From assembly GCF_965363235.1 (NCBI RefSeq), contig NC_134847.1, positions 61,226,439 to 61,290,438 of the forward strand: 64,000 nt of DNA, in the 5' to 3' direction. The notes below the pieces were generated by a model. The model did not search any database, was not told the origin of the DNA, and saw only the letters and a list, made by a program, of their open reading frames with translations. Below are positions 21,101-30,959 of this stretch, piece by piece. Made by a program: the position numbers and the translations under genes. Source of the stretch: Mytilus galloprovincialis. Taxonomy: Eukaryota; Mollusca; Bivalvia; Mytilida; Mytilidae. How positions within the stretch are numbered: the first letter of the stretch is position 1; each line of letters begins with the position of its first letter.

Positions 21101-24005
21101 TGTTTGCCTGTCTTGTCTGTCTCTCTCTCTAGTTAAATTTTCTTACTTGTCTGACAATATACCAAATGACACATCACCAACAAGAACTCCACCATAAAAT
21201 ATCATCTGGGCATGTGATCTTTTAATTGCGTCATCGCAAACAAAGTTCATCTGCAAATACAAACCTAACTAGTATAGGGATAACGTTTCTGTGTATAAGT
21301 TTATTCCAATTATATTCATTGTTCGCCCCATTTGATAGTTTAATGTTCCTCGATCTGGTAGAGTCAGGCTATTTTCAACATTGACCCTTGATTATATATT
21401 CTCGACAAAAAACTAACTCTCTTGTTTTTCGATATTTTTTTATTTGTTGTAGAGCATTAAGTATTGCCTTGTATCATATAATCAACTATTGTCAGCTGGA
21501 ATAAATCGTTTGATTTGAATCGACAATTGATTTTGAAATTTCAAATGAGTTCGAGGACAATGATGGATTGCAGTGTACAACGTCAAGGTAGTAGCAATTA
21601 TTATTTTCGTTTCAGGACGAGAACATGTAAATGAGGTATGAATATTAACCTAACTTTGTGCTAGACTGATTTCTAGCTGGATTTTAATGTGCTAGTTCAT
21701 AGACAAACAGTCCAAATCATATCATTCTATCCGGGTTTCTTAATCTGCCTCGAGACGTGACGACTAGTTTCTCCTCCAAAATCTCAAGTACTCAGCTGAG
21801 AAAGCAGCAACTACCGATTACCATGTCTATAAATTGTTTGATCCCACTAAGAAACAAACCCACAACCTCCAACACTAGAGGCGAGCATATTTTACTGAGC
21901 AGGCTTGTTGATTAAGCTTATACCACAAAACCCCTAAAGCGATTCCAAATAGTCTTTAAGATAGTACTGACTATGACACAGACCTTTGAAGCAAATGTTT
22001 CATGGAAAGTGTTGGTATCATACACCCATTTGGAACATTTGACCGTGTCTCTGGTGTTATTTCTGTACTGGTAGTAATGACAGCGATCATACTTGTGTAT
22101 CTCATCATGAGATGGTGGAATTGTTTTGTTAATTTTACTGGCATGCTGGTTGTTCTGTACATTGTAAGTATCATTGTTCAAACCAGGTATCTGACATCTA
22201 AAATTGAAATAATAATATACAGTGCTATTTATGTAAGAAAGCAGATGAACCAGGGGTATTTCAAAGCACGTCTCGTCCTTTAAATAAAAGTTCATTGAAA
22301 GATAACAAGACATTGTTGGTTAATATTCCGAATCAATTCCACAAGAAATACACGATGGTTTTGGGGTATAGATTCCATTTACTGACGTTGTTTATAATAG
22401 TAATAACGTTTGATAGTATACTTTTATTTGTCTTTGCCAATTATTACTTTTAACTGTTAAGTATATTTTTGGCAATATCAATTTGACGTGGCTCGTATTT
22501 TTTTTACATTTGTATCTATAGTTTCTGTTTGTTTTGTTCACACATCATTGACAATACAATGGAATTTTATGCGAATATTATACAAGTTAGAGATTTAACT
22601 AGCCATAAAACCAAGTTTAATCCACCATTTACTACATAAGAAAATGCCTGTACCAAGTCATGGATATGACAGTTGTTATCATTTCGATTGAAGTGTTTGA
22701 TCTTTTAATTTTGTCATTTGCCTAGGGCATTTCCGTTTAGAATTTTACGGGTAGTTTGGTTATTTTTGTTATTTCATTTTTTAAATGCTTTTTTTTTTAA
22801 ACAAATGACAGATATAACTACCAAACTTTCCTACGTTCCATTTTTTTTTAAAATAGTGTGTGCGAAACCAAGGTAGCAGTTGATACCTCCGATACAACAG
22901 TTATAAATGTATATATTAAAACAAATTTAAAAAAAAAAGAAAATTATTTATTTCTTGATAGAAAAACGATATAGGACTAAAATAATAAGACTGTTCATTA
23001 CGATACTTTTGTCTTCATCTTTCAAGGCTACAGAACAGTAAATTTTGGTGTTATCAAATTCTTACCTTGTTGTATGCAAGAACATGTTAGCTTTAAAGGC
23101 ATTACAAATCTTTTGTCAGTGACATAATAAAAGGCAATATATAATAAATTCTAATGAATTGTATCAAGATTATATCGATACTAATTATCAAAGCATTATT
23201 CCCCCATTTCACGATACTTATATTGATAAAGTTAACCCGTCTAGAAATCATCTTTATTAATATTTTTATTTTACTGATCAGGCCTGTTGATCAAGCTTAT
23301 AATCACTCATTGCGTCTGATAGTTTTTGGAGCAAAACATAATTTGGTGGGGAAGTTTGAAATCTCAAAACTAGCTTTAGATGTGTCTCCACATGAGGAAA
23401 AATAGCATTTGTTGGTTTATGTTTATCATAATTTAATCATTGAATTAACTGGTGCTGAGAGGAGAACTTTTTATAGTTTTATATTGCTACTTTTTGATCA
23501 TTTAGCAGCATTACGATTTTGAAAGAAAACTTATTATCTCGGTGTCGTCCTGAACATGCATGACATATGTGCCACTGGATGTTAAGCAACCAACAAACAA
23601 TCAATATTGTGTCGGTGTTTTTGTTTATGTGTCAGAGTCTATCTATATGCTTATTGTTATCTTACTGCTTTGCACGTTTGCAAATCTGTCTCCGCGTGTT
23701 GGTTCAGCTTAGGTCTCATATGATATCACAATGAAATAGTTCCGTCCTGATATAACCATGTAATATTTGTTGCTGAACAATAAACACCAATCTTTTCATC
23801 CTCTTACTCATCAAATCAAAATTATAATTATAACACAAAATTATTTAATTTTAAGTTCATACCTGTGTTTTGGAGCATGCATAACAAAGACCAACATCAT
23901 CATATAGCATCCCGTACTGATAGCTGGCAAACATAGCAACAAATAGAGACGTTTCTGGTAGTATCCAAACTCACCGATGTGTTTTAAAATGTCATCAAAT
24001 TTCAT
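9005..24005 (-). CDS. SLC22-family transporter, intact 10-exon gene (copy 1)
   Basis: Ten exons join in frame with GT-AG borders: 24005-23863, 22197-21984, 21250-21147, 20658-20504, 16617-16449, 15718-15506, 12436-12207, 11177-10996, 10626-10475, 9116-9005. They total 1674 nt, or 557 aa, normal for SLC22 (12 membrane segments, plasma membrane, organic cation/anion/zwitterion transport). Residues 20-42 form the first membrane segment. A large loop follows with sequons at N56, N71 and N94 and Cys 49, 87, 102 and 124. The MFS loop motif GILSDKIGRKK is at 149-159, PESSRWL at 265-271 and ELYPTVVRN at 439-447. A charged 37-residue tail closes the protein. The start [14 protein letters not shown] is typical of the family. 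An AG preserved 6 bases before the ATG in all three copies hints at a 5' UTR intron. The substrate cannot be inferred. Copies 2 and 3 are decayed. Confidence 0.9.
9245..9517 (+). mobile_element. tRNA-type SINE in intron 9
   Basis: The head GGGGGCCTCGGTGGCC and the box-B-like GTTCGAACATTGC about 80 bp later are the two parts of a pol III promoter. The body has CGTGCACTCCGGCTTCCTGC and the tail is AACACCAACAATCAATCA. The size of about 270 bp fits a SINE. Its box A is imperfect, so it is probably not active. Confidence 0.65.
9970..10160 (+). repeat. Dispersed repeat, GGGGCCCTTTATAGCTTG family
   Basis: Starts near GAATGGTTTTACATTACTAA and ends near TCTTCCTATATC. Close copies lie at 30373-30545 (+) and 53820-54000 (-). 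There is a short hairpin-like stretch at GTGAGCCAAGGCTCCG. Noncoding. Confidence 0.6.
10475..10626 (-). CDS. SLC22 copy 1, exon 9
   Basis: Encodes residues 471-520: the last membrane segment ([20 protein letters not shown]), [13 protein letters not shown], and the start of the cytoplasmic tail. If intron 9 were kept, the donor itself would give AAG TGA, an immediate stop. Confidence 0.9.
10996..11177 (-). CDS. SLC22 copy 1, exon 8
   Basis: Encodes residues 410-470, with two membrane segments and the family signature [16 protein letters not shown]. It ends in phase 0 after VAQS, with donor GTACGT. Confidence 0.9.
11990..12130 (+). repeat. Dispersed repeat, related to 26270-26470
   Basis: Shares the order AAAAGTAAAATA, CCGAACTCC, CGGAAAGT, CAAATGG and CAAACGAATGGAAAAC with copies at 26270, 50585 and 61535. 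It lies in intron 7, upstream of exon 8. Confidence 0.5.
12207..12436 (-). CDS. SLC22 copy 1, exon 7
   Basis: Encodes residues 333-409: membrane segments around [12 protein letters not shown] and [15 protein letters not shown], a NRAGRKK loop, and a Cys-rich segment. The donor is GATG|GTAAGG. Confidence 0.9.
12860..13760 (+). mobile_element. Penelope-like retroelement fragment 1
   Basis: Contains reverse transcriptase motifs of Penelope-like elements: [16 protein letters not shown], then [12 protein letters not shown], and [20 protein letters not shown]. It joins directly to a 3' tail (about 13650-13755) that also ends the element at 36540. The copy is broken (at least two breaks) and its middle-to-3' part is missing. 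It sits in an intron of the SLC22 gene, on the opposite strand. Confidence 0.75.
14780..15120 (+). repeat. GATGCGCATTTCGACAATAC-core repeat, fuller copy
   Basis: Begins around CACCAGATGCGCATTTCGAC and carries CTTCAGTGATGCTCGTGGCC. It ends with CAGTACCGAAGTACTGGCTA, GGTGATACCCTCGGGG and GCATCGACCCAGTGG at 15040-15118. Its core and tail align with the separate family copy at 15836-16185. Confidence 0.65.
15121..15325 (+). repeat. Second, directly repeated copy of the same core repeat
   Basis: Repeats about 200 bp of the preceding element nearly word for word, from TAACATTAACGGTACCATTT to GAGGGAGATACATTCCTTA. It abuts the first copy, so it is either a tandem duplication or two insertions at one site. 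Confidence 0.7.
15506..15718 (-). CDS. SLC22 copy 1, exon 6
   Basis: Encodes residues 262-332: the signature [10 protein letters not shown] and the large cytoplasmic loop, ending [10 protein letters not shown]. The acceptor is CTCATAG|GATG. Confidence 0.9.
15836..16185 (+). repeat. GCGCGTTTCGTCTAC-core repeat, full-length type
   Basis: Starts near ATACCAGGACTAAATTTTG, has GGCGTGCGTTTCGTCTAC and GACTCATCAGTGACGCTCG, then GAAGAGCATTGAAGACC, and ends with GTGCTGACTACTTGGCTCG, GTGATACCCTGGGGG and GCATCGACC. Other copies or parts are at 2865, 20985, 31395 (-), 51135 (-), 53146 (-, part), 55126 and 59326 (3' part). It sits between exons 6 and 5. Confidence 0.65.
16449..16617 (-). CDS. SLC22 copy 1, exon 5
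   Basis: Encodes residues 206-261 from [11 protein letters not shown] through two membrane segments to FAVFLFYWW. The acceptor is CCAAAG|GTTTGG and the donor TG|GTAGGT. Confidence 0.88.
17286..18966 (+). mobile_element. Internally repetitive element with hairpin ends
   Basis: The left end has the palindrome GAGGCTCTAAAGAGCCT and GTCGCTCACCTTGG. The right end has GGCCCTTCGGGCCAGGTGAGC. GCTCACCTTGG and CCAGGTGAGC form short inverted termini. The interior holds 2.7 copies of a unit of about 500 bp (the CATTTCGGTCA block recurs near 17560, 18050 and 18560). A GACGACGGACG tract runs at about 18834-18912. An inverted copy with one internal unit lies at 31640-32423. There is no coding capacity; it is likely non-autonomous. 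It sits in intron 4 of the transporter gene. Confidence 0.7.
19125..20290. mobile_element. Element with palindromic GGTCTTTCCACC ends
   Basis: The left end (19125-19153) is a hairpin, GGTCTTTCCACC...GTGGAAAGACC. The right end (20269-20290) is GGTCTT...GGTGGAAAGACC. The outermost bases therefore form inverted repeats, and each end can also fold on itself. The interior has repeated TTTTGATTTGAGG-CCTTG blocks, a CAAGGTCA-rich zone and four exact ACCGGAAGT sites (19994, 20015, 20107, 20127). Noncoding; family unknown; in intron 4. Confidence 0.65.
20504..20658 (-). CDS. SLC22 copy 1, exon 4
   Basis: Encodes residues 154-205: the IGRKK half of the loop motif, then two membrane segments including [18 protein letters not shown]. 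Splice phases fit exons 3 and 5. Confidence 0.88.
20985..21075 (+). repeat. GCGCGTTTCGTCTAC-core repeat, 5' part
   Basis: TACCAGGATTATAATTTAAT, then the core GACGCGCGTTTCGTCTAC and GACTCATCAGTGACACTC; truncated soon after. It sits in intron 3. Confidence 0.65.
21090..21132. repeat. CT-rich tract beside exon 3 donor
   Basis: A TCTG/TCTC tract ending CTCTCTCTCTAG lies about 14 bp from the exon 3 donor (GA-rich in the sense of the gene). Equivalent tracts are at 43203-43232 in copy 2 and about 60605-60620 in copy 3. Confidence 0.6.
21147..21250 (-). CDS. SLC22 copy 1, exon 3
   Basis: Encodes residues 120-154 from MNFVCDDA, the second membrane segment ([17 protein letters not shown]), and the first half of the MFS loop motif. 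The donor AA|GTAAGA is followed within 12 bases by a GA-rich tract. Confidence 0.88.
21984..22197 (-). CDS. SLC22 copy 1, exon 2
   Basis: Encodes the extracellular loop (residues 48-119) with three N-glycosylation sequons (NDT, NKT, NNT) and Cys 49, 87 and 102. The acceptor is TTTTAG|ATG and the donor AAG|GTCTGT. The antisense frame here is a shadow. Confidence 0.9.
22618..22790 (+). repeat. Dispersed repeat, CCTGTACCAAGTCA family
   Basis: AAATGCCTGTACCAAGTCAT, then GACAGTTGTTATCATTTCG, TTTGATCTTTTAATTTTG and TTTCCGTTTAGAATTTT. It is the reverse complement of the family seen at 26270 and 61535. It lies in intron 1 of the transporter. Confidence 0.5.
23530..23612 (+). repeat. SINE tail fragment
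   Basis: TCGTCCTGAACATGCATGAC, then GCCACTGGATGTTAAGCAAC and CAACAAACAATCAAT is a 3' tail of a molluscan SINE type. The tRNA-like head is absent. Confidence 0.45.
23863..24005 (-). CDS. SLC22 copy 1, exon 1
   Basis: Encodes residues 1-47 plus two bases: the amphipathic start [19 protein letters not shown] and the first membrane segment, rich in Leu and Met. The donor is AG|GTATGA. It joins exon 2 to give the HRC motif at the start of the extracellular loop. Confidence 0.9.
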
Positions 24006-24727
24006 GCTTGTCTATAAAATATGTCAATGTCATCAGAATGTATATCAATATTCTCATCAACCACAGTATAATGTATTAGAGATATACACATATAAATTTG
24101 CATACAAAGTATAAAACATAAATACTATTGCACAGAGTCGACATAAACTGGTTACCCAGGAGAATCTACGCATTCAATAATTATTTGAATGTGCACAAAT
24201 TGTTATATATTTTACTTTTAGGTCAACCGTAAATTTTAACAAGACGTTCGCATTGGCTAGATTTTACTACTAGAAAGCCTTTTTTAACATATTGTTATTA
24301 TTTAGTAAGGTTTTACATAATTTATTTATAGCATTTAACATACATGTCACTATAAGTTCAAGTTATGATTTTACAAGCACTATCATATAATGACATCTAA
24401 TATATGCAAATTATGTCAAAACATTTCATTTTACAAAACATTCAAATACTGTTAAAAGCTTCAGGTGTTACATGATATTTTTTTGAAAGAGCTATATGAT
24501 GTTAAAAAGACATCGCTGATTGTTTTATAGATAAAATTGTTAAACTTATTTTGAACCGATTTAAGGTAGTAGGGCAAATTTGAAAAATCATCTTTACAAC
24601 GAAATAATTTCTTGTTAACACTCAATTTTCCCTTATGGGCACAAATCTTATCAATTTACAAATGTCATGTGCAATGCATAATCTATTCAAGCTTCTTATT
24701 GTAACTTCTTTGTTTTATTCTCCTTAA

Positions 24728-25004
24728 GGTGGTACCCAACACTTTAACTTAAATTAATTTGGCTCGTTTATTTTTCTTAAAATTTTGACAAAGTATTTAC
24801 TTTGACCCTTTGACAAAAATATAAAAATTTCAAAAAATTTGAACCAACCGTTTTATCAGAAAAATTACACTGGTTATATAGCAGTTTGACCAACACTTAT
24901 TTTGATCATTGAGAAACTTAATATTTCTTAACAACATAACGTTTACTTATTAAAACGTTCAGCTGATTTTACAGAGTTATCTCCCTGTAGTGTTAGGTAC
25001 CACC
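24728..25004. mobile_element. TTAA-flanked MITE
   Basis: Inverted ends GGTGGTACCCAACACT and AGTGTTAGGTACCACC, each bordered by TTAA (24724-24727 and 25005-25008). It is 277 bp, without coding capacity. The TTAA duplication suggests a piggyBac-type mover, though the ends do not show the usual CCC start. Copy 2 of the array (about 48813-48830) shows the site without the element, and a truncated relative lies at 52624-52838. Confidence 0.75.
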
Positions 25005-26014
25005 TTAAGTAAAGTAAGTAAAATGACGGGTCAATTACATGTTTATCTAATCGAACTATCCTATTATAACAAATTTAGATTGTTTTAAAACTTTAGTCAA
25101 CAGACCACTGTCAGTAGTGATAACGAAAGATTTACTGTCCATCTAGATTAAATTACAATAAATAAGCATCAATTTTAAAATATTATTATTCACTATAAGA
25201 TTCGTGCTGTTATTTTCTAAAAAAAAAAAAAAGTCAGTGTCTTTCTTAGAACTTCGGTATCCTTAGCTTTTTAAGTACGATACAGCGATTTGTTTTAATG
25301 CCCCATATAAAATACTATTTATTTCCATTGAGGACTTCAATAGCTCCTATTAAAAGGTCATTTACAAATTTTATGCAGATTCTAGATTTATTTTGTCAAC
25401 GATTAGAAAATCAACAATATAATTTCAATACTAAATATTAGAAAAAGTCAGAGTATGGCTTTAATCGCCATTTCTGCAAAACTAATATCTCGAAAATCAG
25501 TTCCATAACCTATTAAAATTTTAGCTTATTTTGTTCCTTATGTTCTTCTGATTTATAGTATCAAGTTAAAGATTTTTTAAAATTTTCACCTGGCCTTATT
25601 GAGCGAGTCATATTGATTCTAGGTAAAAAAAATTATGGTAAAGCATACTTTAGATAAGTTTCCAACGGATATACTCCTATATCAAGTACAATGTATATCC
25701 TCCATCTTTTAATGATGAATAGAAATTGAAATGTTTGTTCATTAATTATTTTCTCGTTTTGGACATGCATGATAATTGCTACTGCTCGAAAATCAAAAAA
25801 CCGTTAGTCACTCGAAAATACTTTTAAGTATATCATGACGTACTGTAAATTGGATTAATGATAAAATTGTACAGAAGTATTATTAAAGTGTGTCAAAAGA
25901 ATCGGTATTGTTCAAGCACATTTCGCCTACTATCATTGTCAAAACACCTCTTTGCGTCGAGCAGTTAACCAGGATCCAAGACTCAAGCAAATGTGAGGTG
26001 TTGATTGCCAAATA

Positions 26015-26165
26015 AAGACGTCAGGGGAGGATCCAGCCACTTTCAAAAGGGGGTTTCCAACCCAGGATATAGGGAGAGGGTTTCCAACCATATGTCCCCA
26101 TTCAAATGCATTGATCATCCAAAAATGTAGTTTCAACCCTCGGAACCCTCTTCATCCGTCACTTG
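26015..26165. repeat. Dispersed repeat, GGGTTTCCAACC family
   Basis: GGGGAGGATCCAGCCACTTT, then two GGGTTTCCAACC blocks, CATATGTCCCCATTCAAATG and GGAACCCTCTTCATCCGTCA. Orthologous copies sit at 50335-50510 and, cut short, at 63060-63095, so it predates the unit duplication. Confidence 0.6.
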
Positions 26166-26269
26166 AAGATATGTCCATATTCGACATCATTCAATGAATC
26201 AGTTATGTCCATATTAACTTAATACAAATGACATATCACCCAAGGAGTGATATGAAAATGTCGTACTAT

Positions 26270-26530
26270 TGCCAAATGAGACAACTCTATATATACTGGC
26301 TCTAAAACCAGGTAAAAAAAGTAAAATAACAAAAAATACCGAGCTCCAAGGAAAACTCGAATCAGAAAGTCCCTTGTTAAATGGCAAAAAAAAAAAAAAA
26401 ATAGCTCATACACATCAAACGAATGGAAAACAAGTCATATTCCTTACTTGATACAGGCATTTCCTTATGTCGAAAATTGTTTAAATTAAACCTGGATTTG
26501 ATCATATACCAAGTATGTCTCTTATCTTTA
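26270..26530 (+). repeat. Dispersed repeat, GAGACAACTCTATAT family
   Basis: Includes a poly(A) run of 16-17 bases at about 26385-26401, CAAACGAATGGAAAACAAG and AACCTGGATTTGATCATATA. The same order is found at 50610-50850 and 61535-61730, at the same place relative to the SLC22 unit. Confidence 0.55.
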
Positions 26531-27350
26531 ATAAAAAATACAAATTGAAATTCATTAATTTTCTCAAAACATGCATGAGATATTTTCTACTTACCGAAAA
26601 GGAAACAACAATCCACCTCCCCCTGAAAATGCCAGTATCAAGTGAGGAATGTAACTGTTGTTTTTCACTCGTTAAAAATACTAGTATTTAAAGTCTTTTA
26701 ATATATTGTCAAAAAAGTTTAAAAAGTTAACATCTTACCTGGTATACAAATCGTCAGGCCAGAAGGAAAATATCACCAGATCAGTCACTTATTATAACAA
26801 CCATGAAGAAATGAATGACAATTATTAAACAGTTATATTATAAATGTATGCACTTCATGTCTACAATAAAGTATTTTCGCATGCGTGATGTCCATTAACC
26901 GTGAATATATTTTGCACTTTTATCATAAATGGGGAGACTTTAGTGAAAAGTATTTATATTCTGGATTTTATTGTTAAGAATTTTTGTTTAAAATTTATTT
27001 TGTTTACACAAATTTGATTTCATGTGGAATAGAATTCCTGCTTTAGTGCGAAAAGTAATTTTTTATTGGGTTCAGTTAAATTACAAGTAGGATTTAAACC
27101 AACATCCAATCTCATAGCTTCTATATATGTTTTTAATACAAACACTTAAATTTCACGTAAAGATACACATACTCAGCAAACCAACTTTTTTCGACTAGAG
27201 CAACATATACTGAGCAATCAGCAACATGAGTGTAATCATAATAGACATATCCGAAACAGGTATTTGGTACGACAAGATCCTGTTTGTCAGTAGCCAATAT
27301 CTGAAAAAGGCCAAACTGCGTACAATTAATTATCTATAACTACTATACAA

Positions 27351-27692
27351 ACAGATTTAACTAGTGGCGTGGATAAAGACAATGATTCTTCACACAACTC
27401 TGGCGATGTAATACAAAAACACTATTATAGAAAAAAATCGGGAAAACATCAGTGCGACCCATTGAAAAAATCAATAACACGTACTGAAGGGACGAACAAG
27501 GTACGGAAACCAAATGGAGATATGCATTTAAAAACACTTAAATTATATGTGGTCAACAACACTGGCAATGAGACATTTGACAGAATTATGAATGAAGTAC
27601 TTACGGTACAATTTATTTCTGGACTAATCATCTGTAAAGATCAAACTAATAGTAACAGACCTATGGTCTACATTCAAAATGGTCAACCCTAA
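27351..27692 (+). other. Unrecognised open frame, possible exon
   Basis: An open frame continues from an AAACAG (possible acceptor ending at 27354) to TAA at 27690-27692, about 112 codons. There is no ATG near its start. The product is rich in Lys, Asn and Thr and includes KLYVVNNTGNETFDRIMNEV. No domain was recognised, and it may be a chance frame in AT-rich DNA. It lies between SLC22 copy 1 and the ghost unit. Confidence 0.25.
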
Positions 27693-28009
27693 TGAATAAG
27701 AGTTAATCTAGTTTGTTAATCAATAATCATTTGACAGTATGAGTGCCTTTGTTTACGATTTTACTGTACATGTATCAAGGTAGAAGGGTCAAAATTTAAA
27801 TCCTTAGATTTTTTAAATACTAATTATTTGTCAAACTGTTGATAATATATGTATCAATCTTTTTCAAAAACATAATAAAAACTATAGCTTTCTTTTGCAA
27901 AATTGTCAAAATTTATATATATAACGATGAAAACCCAAATTCTGTGCGATGAAAAAACTACATCATACAATTTTAAGATAAAATATGAGAAGTTAGCTTT
28001 AATAAAAGA

Positions 28010-28430
28010 GGGACGAAAGATACCAGAGGAACAGTCAAACTCATAAATCGAAAATAAACTGACAACGCCATGGCTAAAAGTGAAAAAGACAACCGGACAA
28101 ATAATAGTACACAAGCAACAACATAGAAAACTAGGGGTGATCTCAGGTGCTCCGGAAGGGTAAGCAGATCCTGTTCCACATGTGGTACCCGTCGTGTTGC
28201 TCATATTATTAAACACCATGTAAATAATCTAATTCGGTGGGTCACATTCATGAAAAGGGAAGAGGATTGTAGTAACAAACATATCTAACAATATGAAAGT
28301 AGAAAAGGGTGGATTGAACCTGGTTTTGTAGCTAGCTAAACCTCCAACTTGTATGACAGTCGCATCAAATTTGATGCGCGAACATGGCAAACAGACATAA
28401 AAGGTAAACATGTCAAAAATAGGGATACAG
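28010..28430 (-). repeat. 3' tail of a Penelope-like element plus adjoining repeat
   Basis: AGAGGGACGAAAGATACCAG, GACAACGCCATGGCTAAAA and GGTGATCTCAGGTGCTCCGG match the tail of the Penelope-like fragment at 49245-49960, as does GTCACATTCATGAAAAGGGA. From 28300, GGATTGAACCTGGTTTTGTA belongs to the repeat family at 2334. The element is broken and mostly absent. Confidence 0.55.
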
Positions 28431-28439
28431 CAGTCAACA

Positions 28440-30370
28440 TTGTGTTATGATCTTAATCACTATAAAACCAAACAAACAAAAACAACAAATAAGCACAAAA
28501 AACCATATATCAAGTTAAACAACCTCATTCATTCCTTTTTGCTATACGATTTTATTTACTTCTAGTAATCCACCCATAAAGGATTGAATTATTGAAAGTA
28601 CTGTAACCGAATCCTCACCCTGGCAGGCACATGGTTAGGTCAACATTAACTCTGACGTAGAATATCGCATGTGACGTACATCAGTTGATCAGCATGTAAA
28701 CGTCACAAGGGTAGATATGAAACATTTTTGTCGTTCAAAGTATGAACATAATATAGTCCTTTCAGGCATTTCATCTCCTAATCTAAATTAGAATTTGCCC
28801 TTGCCCTTTTTGCCGCTTGTCTATATGCTTATTGTGAATTTCTTCCACTTAATTTTCCTGTTGTAAATGTATTTGAATACCTGATAAATTTGGAATATAA
28901 ATATGTAGCTGGACAAAAGAAAATGCACGGTAATATGTTTATTTTTGTAAACAATGAAACATGGATAGTTATCATCTTCCCTGAGTTAATAAAGAACTAC
29001 CCGTTGCGCAATTGTTTACTACTGATAAAATATTCAATATAAATCTATTTATATGAGAGAATTTATTGTGATATGAGAGCACCAACCTATCTTTTTTTCA
29101 CCCAACTATGCCACCTGAATTTTCTTTTTTCGATAAAAATTATGAACACAATGTAGCATTTTATAGAATTGTTGGATATGTCAGTTTTCTAAATCATCTA
29201 GCTTTGTTGTGAGATAAATTCATGCATTAAAAAATAAAGAGAACGAAAGAGGTCAGCGTAATATTTGTTTGTGTTTAGTGATGAATGTTCATATTTGATG
29301 AATTTACAAAATTAAGAATTATTAACATTTAAGCCTTTATCGTTCTGCCTTCTTTGTAAAGTATGATTCCGTCGATATAAGTTTGATTGAAGCAAATGAT
29401 TTATGAAAATTTGATTTTGAATATACTGATGATGGAGCAAGAAACACTTTTTTCTCATCAAATTTATTTACAAGAAGTGATATTTTTTTCAAACGCAGGT
29501 GAATATATCCCTCTATAATCCGACCCCCTGAATTTGCCACTAGTTCTCATGATTTCTTTGCTGAACCAAAAGAAGTAACATTTAAAAAAGGTAGTAATTT
29601 TATTATAAGTATTTTTAAATGTATCTTAAAAGTCTATTTTGTATATTTTCACAATAGATCACCTTGTTAAGATTTTGTATTCACTTTCTGGCAAGTATTG
29701 AATAAGACCGCAGACCGGACTATGATACCATGTTTTAAGCTCAACAGTAGCTCCATTCATGTTGTTTCAGATATTTTATTTGACATATTACCATGTTTTG
29801 AAAAAAAAACTAGCATTTTAATTAAATGCCATTTCCCCCATCTTTTTATTATAACAGATGTATAATATATATATCTACAAAACCAACCACTAGTTCAATA
29901 TGAAGATTGCGTTTTTAGTATTATTCAAAATTATTTATATTATGTGTGAAAGAAGAACAAACCGTAAAACAATTTTTTTAGCTGAGTTAGAAAATTTTCT
30001 TGTTTTTTACTAGATATCACTATTGTGCTCTATATGTTTTATTTTTCTAAAATGTGGTAATATACAATTTGATAGAAATTGCAATCTTTCTTATTTTTCT
30101 GTTTGAAATCTGACTTGGAATCTTGTATTAATGTACAATTTTTGATTGAGTTAAGCCTGCCAATTGATATTTTAACGTGTGTTTTTCTATGTTGTGATGT
30201 TATGCTATTGTTTCAGAAAAAGGGAGATGGTTTGGATCCATTAAAACGTTTAATCCCGCTACGAATGTTTGCACCTGTCCTAAGTCAGGAATCTGATGTA
30301 CAGTAGTTGTCGTTTGTTTATGTAATTTATACGTGTTTGTCGTTTCTCGTTTATAGATTAGACCGTTGTT
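28440..30370. other. Intergenic, no gene recognised
   Basis: AT-rich. Three TGACGT/ACGTCA half-sites cluster at 28653, 28672 and 28700. The small open frame on the minus strand at 29337-29540 has no recognisable domain. Confidence 0.4.
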
Positions 30371-30372
30371 TT

Positions 30373-30545
30373 TCCCGTTTGAATGGTTTTAAACTAGTAA
30401 TATTGGGGCCCTTTATAGCTTGTTGTTCGGTGTGAGCCAAGGCTCCGTGTTGAAGGCCGTGCATTGACCTATAATGGTTTACTTTTTTAAATTGTTATTT
30501 GGATGGAGAGTTGTCTCATTGGCACACACACCACATCTTGCTATA
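30373..30545 (+). repeat. Dispersed repeat, GGGGCCCTTTATAGCTTG family
   Basis: Near-identical modules to 9970-10160: CCCGTTTGAATGGTTTTAAA, GGGGCCCTTTATAGCTTGTT, GTGAGCCAAGGCTCCG and GGAGAGTTGTCTCATTGGCA. Confidence 0.65.
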
Positions 30546-30959
30546 TCTATTAGAACGTTTTTAATTAAACTAAATTATGTTGATGAGTTTTAACATTTTA
30601 CTCTTGAACACATGTCATTCATCAACGTGTTGATTTCCTAAGCAATCATTTTGATGTCATTTCCAAAAATTTTCTTCTTACCACATACTATCCTATGTTT
30701 TAAACATTTTATTCATTAAATTTAGCTTTTCCTACAACCTGTTTATATCTTCGATGATTTTGAGAAATTTGAAATGTTGTGTGTCATATTTTTAAAGCAT
30801 TGATTGAAAATACTACTATTTTGTTCAACTTGTTTTTCTCATGAAAGTTCAATATTTAGGTGTGAAGTAGCAGAATGAAAAATATTGACCTACATTGTAA
30901 TTTTAGTTAGTTTTTAAAAAATAAAATCATAACAAAATATGTTGGTTCTTGTTTTGCAC

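Noticed and set aside
22002-22283. Plus-strand membrane-protein-like frame
   Set aside because: It lies opposite SLC22 exon 2, which has conserved Cys, sequons and splice sites on the minus strand.
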